Shown here: positions 47,101-52,025 of the stretch, one piece after another
Layout: every line of letters starts with the position of its first letter
Position numbering within the stretch: position 1 is the first letter of the stretch
Translations under genes and position numbers: made by a program
Notes under the pieces: model-generated
Told to the model about the DNA's origin: nothing
What the model saw: only the letters and a program-made list of their open reading frames with translations
Databases searched by the model: none
Assembly: GCA_937146725.1 (NCBI GenBank)
Contig: CAKZRU010000123.1
Location: 1 to 52,025, forward strand
Direction of reading: 5' to 3'
Length of the DNA stretch: 52,025 bases
Source: an uncultured Myxococcales bacterium
Lineage (GTDB): Bacteria > Myxococcota_A > Bradymonadia > UBA7976 > VGTA01

Positions 47101-48655
47101 CATGTATACCACCGGCAAAGATGGCTGTAATTTCGTGGGCATGAGAAGAGTTTTCAATGACCGCAAGCTGGGCATCCCATAAGGCAAAGCTGTTTGATGG
47201 GCCAATATGCCCACCACACTCGGCACCTTCAAAAATAAAACGTCGTGCGCCTTCTTCTATAAAATGTTTTAGCAATTGTGGAGAGGGTGCATGTAAATAT
47301 GTGGGAATATTGGCATCCTCAAGCGCTCGACATTGCGAGGGTCGACCACCTGCAATCAAGACGGCATTGGGTTTAAACTCCATAATTAGTTTAAGGTGGG
47401 CTTCTCTAAGCTGAGGTGGACTAAAGCCAAGAATTCCGATTCCCCAAGGTAAGTGACCAAGTTTTTCTTGGGTTGATGCAATAAGGGCTCGGGCCTTTTC
47501 GGGTGTGAGCAAGGATAGTGCAATAAAGGGCATGGCGCCATGTTCAGCTACAGCTAAAGCAAAGTCAGCATTATCGCTTACTCTTGTCATTGGGCCCTGA
47601 AAAAGAGGGTATTTAAGTTGATGACTCTCACATAATGGGCTGAGAGTTGGCTCAGCTTGTGTATGTTTGAGTGCAAGGTCTAAGCGTTCACAAACTTGTT
47701 CAAGGATTTGGTTTAGAATTTCATGACAACGAGGCGCTTCTCCTAATGATTGAGTAAGCTGTTGAGAAGATTCGTTAATTAAGGGCCATAAAGAACTGAG
47801 AGGAATCAAATCTTGGTCGAGTTTTTCTCCCCAAACTAAGCTGTCGATACTGAACTCGTCTTGCTTTTCAATTGCCTTGTGAATCTGCCAAGCTTTAGAT
47901 TGTGGCCAAGATAATATTCTTAGTGAAGATTGAGTTGGCAACACATGAGATGGCAACTTAATACTATGGCTACGATCAAGTTTTGATCTAATCTGAGTAA
48001 AAGTATTTTCGGCATTAAGCTCGGCACACCCTAGCAAATGCTCATCCAAAATAACTCGTTCAATGCCAATGCAAAGACTAGCTATAATTCCGGATAAGCT
48101 CATTCCACCACGAATCCATAAGGGACTTTTTAACTGAAGTTGATCAATATTTTGTAGCCACATATAAACCGAAAGATCACCACAGACCCCCGCAGCTTCT
48201 TCAGTGCAAATCATCAAGCCATTAATGCTTTTGGATTGATCAGCTTTAAGGGCTGATGCCAAACTCTTCACCTCAACCCAAAGTTCAAGTCCTGTTGGAG
48301 CAAGCACTTTTAACGAGGCCCAATGTTCCCAATCTTCATCCTCATTGATGATGATCTGCTTGATTAGGCCGCTTTTTACATAGGGTTCTAGTTGCTGAGG
48401 TTTCCATCTTTGCCTTGCAAAACCTTTGGTAACCCGCACAGCAACACTGTTTAAATGCTTGAGCTTATCCAAAGCTTCCACAGTTTGTGATCGTCCGTAT
48501 TTATGAGGGTCTCCAAGTTCTAGTATAGACCAATAACCCGCATAATAAGAGGCTTGGATGAGCTCTGGACTAGGTGTGTTCAAGGGACTCAATACACACA
48601 TTCTTTGCTTTAAATCAGTGAGTGTCACTTGAGTTAAGGTATTATTTAAAGTCAT
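41168..48655 (-). CDS. Large type I polyketide/secondary-lipid synthase: NPD-NPD-KS-AT-ACP-KR
   Basis: About 2,495 residues. Domains in order: a degenerate NPD/FabK-like barrel (about 15-300); a second flavin barrel with YPLFQGPMTRV and GAECGGHIGP (about 345-620), the presumed enoyl reductase; KS (about 705-1150) with DAACASS (Cys900), EAHGTGT and IGHTKCAAG; AT (about 1285-1600) with PGQGAQ and GHSYGEL (Ser near 1376); a Ser/Gln-rich linker; one ACP with DLSIDSIKR (Ser near 1910); and KR (about 2190-2440) with TGGARGV and SSVSAAL...SDYAAAN. No dehydratase, thioesterase or second ACP is visible. It resembles PfaA/PfaD-type and other secondary-lipid synthases. I use the ATG at 48655 because AAGGG precedes it by 8 bases. 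The product is unknown. Confidence 0.9.
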   Translation of the reverse strand: MTLNNTLTQVTLTDLKQRMCVLSPLNTPSPELIQASYYAGYWSILELGDPHKYGRSQTVEALDKLKHLNSVAVRVTKGFARQRWKPQQLEPYVKSGLIKQIIINEDEDWEHWASLKVLAPTGLELWVEVKSLASALKADQSKSINGLMICTEEAAGVCGDLSVYMWLQNIDQLQLKSPLWIRGGMSLSGIIASLCIGIERVILDEHLLGCAELNAENTFTQIRSKLDRSHSIKLPSHVLPTQSSLRILSWPQSKAWQIHKAIEKQDEFSIDSLVWGEKLDQDLIPLSSLWPLINESSQQLTQSLGEAPRCHEILNQILEQVCERLDLALKHTQAEPTLSPLCESHQLKYPLFQGPMTRVSDNADFALAVAEHGAMPFIALSLLTPEKARALIASTQEKLGHLPWGIGILGFSPPQLREAHLKLIMEFKPNAVLIAGGRPSQCRALEDANIPTYLHAPSPQLLKHFIEEGARRFIFEGAECGGHIGPSNSFALWDAQLAVIENSSHAHEITAIFAGGIHDACSAGILKLITAKAVQKGVKVGALMGTAYLFTHEAVQSEAILNRYQEVACKLKSTAILNTAPGHSTRCAPTDFVAEFQNEKKRLEKAGLNDRELWEALEKLNVGRLRIASKGIQRDGDHLLKVDEQAQIKTGMYMIGELASLRNQSLSMAELHNMVSLDSFDWLKRKLHTFASTQSTLQLAIPDDDHDIAIVGISCLFPKAQDHHEFWSNILEGLDCLEEIPSHRWSIEQYYDPEAPAGVKSASKWGAFLDAIPFDPMKYGIPPQTLSAVEPVQLLALEVAARALEDAGYMAVNKGSHKRAFNRESTSVIFGAEAGTELASAYTLRGVTPQWLGYLPKELEASLPKLTEDSFAGVLANVISGRIANRLDLGGVNYTVDAACASSLAALDSAVKSLRCAESDMVICGGADLHNSINDYLMFSSVHALSKTGKCKPFSQEADGIALGEGIAALVLKRVSDARRDGDRIYALISSVAGSSDGKALGLTAPREEGQIRALKRAYQRANISSSELGLIEAHGTGTVVGDRTELNALTRLFQQDHSSNSKELAKCSLGSVKSMIGHTKCAAGLAGVIKATMAIYHKVRPPTLNLKTLNEAYQASESPFCFERTPRPWLNPTGNRLAGVSAFGFGGTNFHAVLKAEQGLHSSAKVRQSWAVEPVIIFADHQAEAKQKAKDLALHLHELNAHNHKQQIQLRSLAYTLFQTALQKHKQSKASLKAYVLINASTLNDLELKLKAYAEDQYSDIKGIYTYEQFTQKQERLPQLKTEHLAFVFPGQGAQKVGMMSQLFTHFPKLFERLESAPEIASIIFPPHPIDRQDKRQQQEKLTDTRHAQPALGLCDLAMHDLLNEFGLSAGHVAGHSYGELVALCVAGHLPGAQLPMISQKRGELILEATGALAEQVNQEDQADAGSMAAVTANAEQVAQVLNQFDDLPTVVLANLNAPQQTVISGSTPQIEQAIQRLKTEGLRAKKIAVACAFHSRLVASAASKFQEYLEQDILRQQPTSHSDIKVWSNQSAQAYQFTSDYNLAIGLGEHLASPVRFVEQITAMIKAGIRVFVEVGPGRILSGLIQKITESLELDEKIFILPCAPDRSNTEELLHTVLRLSWLGYQVDWQAIWRDRSCEFYELGHLTKHKRPKLLWWIDGMKAWPDQGPKPANYLNPLNQSKQVPRSASLRDIQPEPLSLSSATYQPTNTFTTKSVNSMHIAHSFKKESLVSSDPKSFNSIPHTHETTDGVALAAKAYFESMQNLAQAQERVMLALLGQGIQLPPSSQAFTAHSHITPNMSVSPSASNFDLAQTETIDFWGQAPAVNSPAQNSHSTPSQASNTVHTEKQSLNESTQKVAQTNTLEQSKESTQSPTVSIKDSLIDLVSERTGYPAEMLSLDLDLEADLSIDSIKRIEILGALAERLGLDQSSEAERDQMIEELAVMKTLAEMITWLEQQVVSEADGKEMSQATSEANANSQDMRPKSKGECLPRALRVWVDAPLKNKLTKPNDAISFQAHSKLLVVNMFDDQWLSLQNSSDQLNHQQCTSPLENLFLRLKELISSKSQAPQGLLVIAPRPQNKLEVLASGGLSGLLKTFSREWKQKCGYLLHVRLVLVDKSLDSRSLDSRSQSLNELIREEKEDLSKIITIDNTTDLSYVRYLSQTCRQVEEYQEYPLELKTKLKDDFTKPEIILVTGGARGVTAHCVQALAKAEKQHIFILLGRTTHPSAVSPSLIKMAQACKSEQELRAKLITQNPNINFAELKSQTKSIWAQAEIQTHLEALESKGVKSHYLSVDITAFSQANKFTSFLNDQLKPYALNSEQISTVIHAAGTIDDQFISDKSLLRFQGVLKPKLQGIKILLDSLVKVKTWIFFSSVSAALGNQGQSDYAAANASLDTLADFLNYQSDTNPNTAPIQQTKALSIQWGPWQGAGMVDESLANIYAQKGLKMISLQEGAQVFVHEWQNLHSVLDDDMKQATNVVLRSWPFSLQV
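42261..42290 (-). repeat. 15-bp exact tandem duplication inside the polyketide synthase gene
   Basis: GATCTAGAATCAAGT occurs twice back to back, encoding the repeated SLDSR segment in the linker between the ACP and KR regions. It is in frame and probably a recent slippage event. Confidence 0.85.
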
Positions 48656-48688
48656 CGTGCTGGCCCTTATCATTTACAATACACAGAG

Positions 48689-49306
48689 CTATACTTGATT
48701 ATTGGTTTTTACTATAGAAGAAATATAATGTTGCTCTTTTAAATCATTCTGCCATACAGCAGAAACTGATTTCAGTGGACTTGGTGCTGATTTGTCCGAA
48801 TCTTTTTCAATCATTCCTGTGTAAATCCCCATGTTATGCCATTGCTCAAACTTCCATGCAAAGTTTGGAAGTACTCCACTTTGACTTAGACCAAAGCGTT
48901 CATGAAGGATTTGGCTTCCCGGATTAGGTAAGGCAATACGTGCATAAACATTTTTAAATCCCTGCTGTTGGAGCAGTTTAAAAAGAACCGTGTAAAGCGC
49001 TGTGCCTAGCCTTTGACCTTTATGGTCTTGTGCAATATAAATGCTGAGTGAAACAGACCAATTAAAACCTTCACGAGCATTATATGGCGAGGCTTTGGCA
49101 AACCCTAATACCTTTTCATCATCATGCTCGGCAAGAGCCACTAACCAAGGCGCAAAATCATGATATTTTCTAAAAGACTCTAGCCACCGCTCAACCGGCT
49201 CGTCTTTTAAGGCTACAGTAGCGGCAGAATACTTGGCTTCTTGATTGGTAATTTCAGCGATTTGAGCAATATGTTTCTCTTGAGCAAGCCTAATTTTAAA
49301 GGTCAT
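48689..49306 (-). CDS. GNAT-family N-acetyltransferase (phosphinothricin acetyltransferase-like)
   Basis: About 205 residues from the ATG at 49306. The acetyl-CoA-binding motif A is present as HKGQRLGTALYTVLFKLL. It is preceded by VLGFAKASPYNAREGFNWSVSLSIYI and followed by YARIALPNPGSQILHERFGL. This pattern fits the Pat/Bar-like subgroup, which acetylates small amines. I chose 49306 over 49405 because the extra 33 residues show no domain similarity and GGAA lies just upstream of 49306. It precedes the polyketide synthase by 33 bases on the same strand, so the two are likely one transcript. A role in priming or tailoring the lipid is possible, as is an unrelated resistance role. Confidence 0.78.
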   Translation of the reverse strand: MTFKIRLAQEKHIAQIAEITNQEAKYSAATVALKDEPVERWLESFRKYHDFAPWLVALAEHDDEKVLGFAKASPYNAREGFNWSVSLSIYIAQDHKGQRLGTALYTVLFKLLQQQGFKNVYARIALPNPGSQILHERFGLSQSGVLPNFAWKFEQWHNMGIYTGMIEKDSDKSAPSPLKSVSAVWQNDLKEQHYISSIVKTNNQV

Positions 49307-49556
49307 TATATTTCCGGTCGTTATTGTCAGCATCTTGAGTTGAAAAAGATGGAGTCTTTCCTGTGGCAATACAGATTTTGAAGAATTCAGACTGAAATAG
49401 TGCATGAAATGAAAAATCTTGTGAAGTAGAGATTTTGTTAACTTTAATGATAAAGATGTTAATCCATTGAAGAGATCATGCTCAGCGCATACACTCTTCC
49501 AAGCCCGAGTTTTGCTTTGGGCTCATTTTCAATGAATACTGTGAGTAAGAGGATTC
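49307..49556. other. Divergent intergenic region with hairpin before the surface-protein gene
   Basis: A 250-base non-coding stretch between the acetyltransferase gene (minus) and the surface-protein gene (plus). It contains a stem-loop at 49502-49523 (AGCCC ... GGGCT, with further inner pairing) followed by CATTTTC, about 33 bases before the ATG. I see no other element. Confidence 0.4.
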
Positions 49557-52025
49557 ATGAGTAGCACTAGTCAACTAAGTAACAAGCAAGTGATGATTAA
49601 GAGTAAATCTGCCGAAAGCTCAATATGTCACTCTCATCATAAAAGTCCAAAATCAAAGTGGCTTACCAGCTTAGTTCGGAAGTATCCTAATCTTTGGAAC
49701 TTTAGATGTTTCTTCCTGGCACTCATTTGTTCTTTGAGCTTTCTAGGGTCTGCATTGGCGGATGTTGGTGGTACCGCACAAAGTTTATATCAACAATTCC
49801 AAGTTTTTGGGGGCGCTCAAATTACCGGAAACACCTTAATGGGAGCTTCAGCGAGTAATCCCCTAGTGAATAGTCGCCTACTCAGTTCTTCTCCAGGTGA
49901 TATCAATGGAATCCCCTTTGATGCAACGATTGAAGGCGCCTATTTATTTTGGAGCGCAAGTACCTTAAATAATACTCCTGATCAATTTATCGACTTAACT
50001 TTACCTGATGGCACTCTCGGCAATGATATTACTGCCGAACGCTGTTTGACTTTAAATAGCTTTGGTGGTTTTTTTGCTTGTAGAGCCGATGTTACTCAAC
50101 TCATTCAAGCCAATCCCGGCGTTCAAAATTATAACGGCCGGTATACTGTCAGTGATTTACAAGCCGAACCCGGCACTTTAAATCCGGATGGGAGTTGTGT
50201 TGAAAGACGAGAGTGTCAAGCCAAGTATGCTGCATGGAGCTTGGTTCTTGTTTATACCTCTCCAAGTAGCTCAACCCTCAGAGATGTCACCATTTACGAC
50301 GGCTTTAGATCCTTTGATGAAACCCCAACGAGTCCGGGAATTGCCACATATAGTATCAGTGGTTTTGACTTTCCTGAAAATGGACGGGCAACCCTTTCAT
50401 ATTTAGGCATGGAAGGTGATGCTCTACTCGGTGTACCCCCTCAAGATACAGATCCCAACCAACAACTTCGCTGTGCGACCTGCTTTGACTTTTTTGAGGT
50501 GAATGGGACCAAGCTGAATGATGCTAATAATCCACCTAATAACGTATTTAATAGCTCATCTGAAATTGGATATACCCTTGGTGTAGATTTAGATAGCTTT
50601 GATATTTCTCAGTTACTTTCTCCGGGTGACTCAGTCATCAACTTACGCGTGGGCTCAGGCGATGGACAAGTGAGTCCAAACCCAATGACACCGGACCCAG
50701 GCGGTGGTGGTGAATTATTTTTACTCAGCTATATCGTTCTTAGTGTCGATCGAAATGCACCAAACTTTAATCGCGATGGTACTCAATTTACTGTCATTCC
50801 TGATGAGGCTGCACCATTAGAACGGGTTGTTTTTACCCTAAGAGTTCAAAATCAAGGCAGTTTGACAGCGACCGGTGTAAATACAAGAGTCACTTTGCCA
50901 ACCGGCTTAACTTATTTTCCGGGCAGTCTTAGGATTGATGGTTTAGATCCTATTCCTGGACAAGAACAAGATAACCCTTTGGCGATGGGTTATAATTTAG
51001 GCCAAATTCCGTTTCAAGGCGATACCGATCGAATCATTACCTTTAGAGCATCAATCGATCAAGGAGTGAGTGCGGGTACTCAACTGATTTCTCAAGCCAC
51101 CATTAGTGCGACCAACCTCAGTGATAATACGGAACTATCAGCAATTGTGACAGTGCTTGGTGTACCGCCTTTAGGGCAAAGTACGATGACTGTTGTAGAT
51201 GGAGATGGGGATGGTCTATTTTCACCGGGTGAGCTGATCCAATATCGAATTCGGATTCCCAATCCAAATACTCGCCCAATTAGTGGGGTTAGACTCATCA
51301 ATCAACTCCCTCCATACTTGGATCTCTTTCAGGTCATTTCAGGCGGGGGCGATGATCTAAGCGACCCTTCCCTCAATCGCGTTCAGTTAGAGAATCTGAA
51401 TATCGATGCCAATGCTTTTATTGATATAGTCATTGTTGCAAGATTGCATGAAAGCGATCAACTTGAAGCAGATGGCATTCCACCTGCCTCGATTGACGGC
51501 TTTGCTGTTGCGAATCAAGCTCAAGTCTCTTTGGGAGCTGACCAAGGCTTAACGGATGACCCTAGAACAAGCGCTGGTCCTGATGAAACAATTTTTCTGA
51601 TTGATGCTGGGATCGATATTAGTGGGAATGGAACTCGTAAGGAAGTCAGTGATATAAACGGTGGTTTGGTCGAGCCCGGAGATACGCTTCGTTACAGTAT
51701 TAGAGTCAGAAACACTGGAGCGAGTGGAGGAACAGTTACGGTCACCGATCGCTTACCTATCCATCTTGAAAACTGCCAAATCCTCAGCGCTCCTGCCAAC
51801 ATTCAATGTCGGGAGGTTAATGGTCAATGGTTACTTGAGGGGAACTTTGATGTTCTTGCTGATGATACAGTTCGGATCACTTTTACCAGTCAAATTAAAG
51901 CTGATACAGACGATCAAACGGCGATTGTCAACGAAGCTCGTTTGGTCGTTCAAAGCGACAACCAAACCGTTAATGTTCGGAGTCCCCAACTCATTGTTAC
52001 TTCCGCTCCCAATCTCTTGCTCGAT
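49557..52025 (+). CDS. Secreted surface protein with DUF11 repeats, cut by the window end
   Basis: Open for 823 codons from the ATG at 49557 to the last base of the window, so the 3' end is missing. The N-terminus has a long 50-residue polar lead, then a signal peptide (FFLALICSLSFLGSALA, cleavage near 68/69 before DVGGTA). A beta-rich N-terminal domain (about 70-390) contains CxxC (CATCFDFF) and other cysteines. After a GGGG-containing hinge come at least three DUF11-like repeats (RVVFTLRVQNQG, LIQYRIRIPNPN and LRYSIRVRNTGAS, about 430, 560 and 710). DUF11 proteins are typically cell-surface stalks. A ribosome-binding AAGAGG precedes the ATG by 4 bases. The next in-frame ATG is at 49593. Confidence 0.8.
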   Translation, partial: MSSTSQLSNKQVMIKSKSAESSICHSHHKSPKSKWLTSLVRKYPNLWNFRCFFLALICSLSFLGSALADVGGTAQSLYQQFQVFGGAQITGNTLMGASASNPLVNSRLLSSSPGDINGIPFDATIEGAYLFWSASTLNNTPDQFIDLTLPDGTLGNDITAERCLTLNSFGGFFACRADVTQLIQANPGVQNYNGRYTVSDLQAEPGTLNPDGSCVERRECQAKYAAWSLVLVYTSPSSSTLRDVTIYDGFRSFDETPTSPGIATYSISGFDFPENGRATLSYLGMEGDALLGVPPQDTDPNQQLRCATCFDFFEVNGTKLNDANNPPNNVFNSSSEIGYTLGVDLDSFDISQLLSPGDSVINLRVGSGDGQVSPNPMTPDPGGGGELFLLSYIVLSVDRNAPNFNRDGTQFTVIPDEAAPLERVVFTLRVQNQGSLTATGVNTRVTLPTGLTYFPGSLRIDGLDPIPGQEQDNPLAMGYNLGQIPFQGDTDRIITFRASIDQGVSAGTQLISQATISATNLSDNTELSAIVTVLGVPPLGQSTMTVVDGDGDGLFSPGELIQYRIRIPNPNTRPISGVRLINQLPPYLDLFQVISGGGDDLSDPSLNRVQLENLNIDANAFIDIVIVARLHESDQLEADGIPPASIDGFAVANQAQVSLGADQGLTDDPRTSAGPDETIFLIDAGIDISGNGTRKEVSDINGGLVEPGDTLRYSIRVRNTGASGGTVTVTDRLPIHLENCQILSAPANIQCREVNGQWLLEGNFDVLADDTVRITFTSQIKADTDDQTAIVNEARLVVQSDNQTVNVRSPQLIVTSAPNLLLD

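Overview
This window looks like a chromosomal stretch of an AT-leaning Gram-negative bacterium. Its gene content resembles Myxococcota, Bradymonadales-type and other delta-like lineages. The reasons are: kdsA (Kdo for LPS); many lipoproteins with low-complexity acidic or Gly-Glu-Gln-Ala linkers; a PilZ-domain protein with a coiled-coil N-terminus; zinc-ribbon/FHA proteins; a MoxR/DUF58 operon; and a very large PUFA-synthase-like type I polyketide synthase. The taxonomic placement is inferred from protein style. No rRNA or ribosomal protein marker is present. I see no phage, transposase, IS, CRISPR array or plasmid genes.

Layout. (1) 0.2-4.5 kb, minus strand: fadB-fadA beta-oxidation operon followed by a spermidine-synthase-fold protein. 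A palindrome very like the TetR-family FadR operator lies upstream of fadB. (2) 5-11.3 kb, plus strand: trhO (tRNA U34 hydroxylase), kdsA, then a tightly overlapping set: an ABC ATPase with altered catalytic residues, two membrane proteins, a MoxR AAA+ ATPase and a DUF58/VWA protein. (3) 11.4-18.4 kb, minus strand: two tandem DUF4139 (MuiA-like) secreted paralogues, a membrane J-domain protein, a zinc-ribbon membrane protein and a probable beta-propeller lipoprotein. (4) 18.4-23.2 kb, minus strand: ribA, an ArnT-like membrane glycosyltransferase and a malonyl-CoA-synthetase-like ligase. (5) 23.4-34 kb: envelope and lipoprotein genes, including a six-repeat surface lipoprotein, an Ig-like lipoprotein and a Cys-rich lipoprotein with a 12-bp tandem repeat, plus a lone radical SAM/SPASM enzyme. 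(6) 34-39.5 kb, minus strand: a GT2 glycosyltransferase with helical repeats, tRNA-His(GTG) with unusual end bases, and a PilZ/FHA/FHA signalling cluster. (7) 39.9-49.3 kb: adenosine deaminase (plus), then a 2,495-residue polyketide synthase (two NPD/FabK-like barrels, KS, AT, ACP, KR) behind a GNAT acetyltransferase (minus). (8) 49.6 kb to the end: a secreted DUF11-repeat surface protein cut by the window edge.

Themes. Lipid metabolism recurs: fatty-acid breakdown, a malonyl-CoA-synthetase-like enzyme and a PUFA/secondary-lipid-type synthase. Envelope construction is the other theme: LPS sugar, ArnT-like transfer and many secreted or lipid-anchored proteins. The places most worth a second look are the ABC/MoxR/DUF58 operon with a catalytically altered ATPase, the polyketide synthase with a fused enoyl reductase but no dehydratase, the tRNA-His lacking G-1/C73, and the alternating Cys-rich modules beside a radical SAM enzyme and a SunS-like glycosyltransferase.
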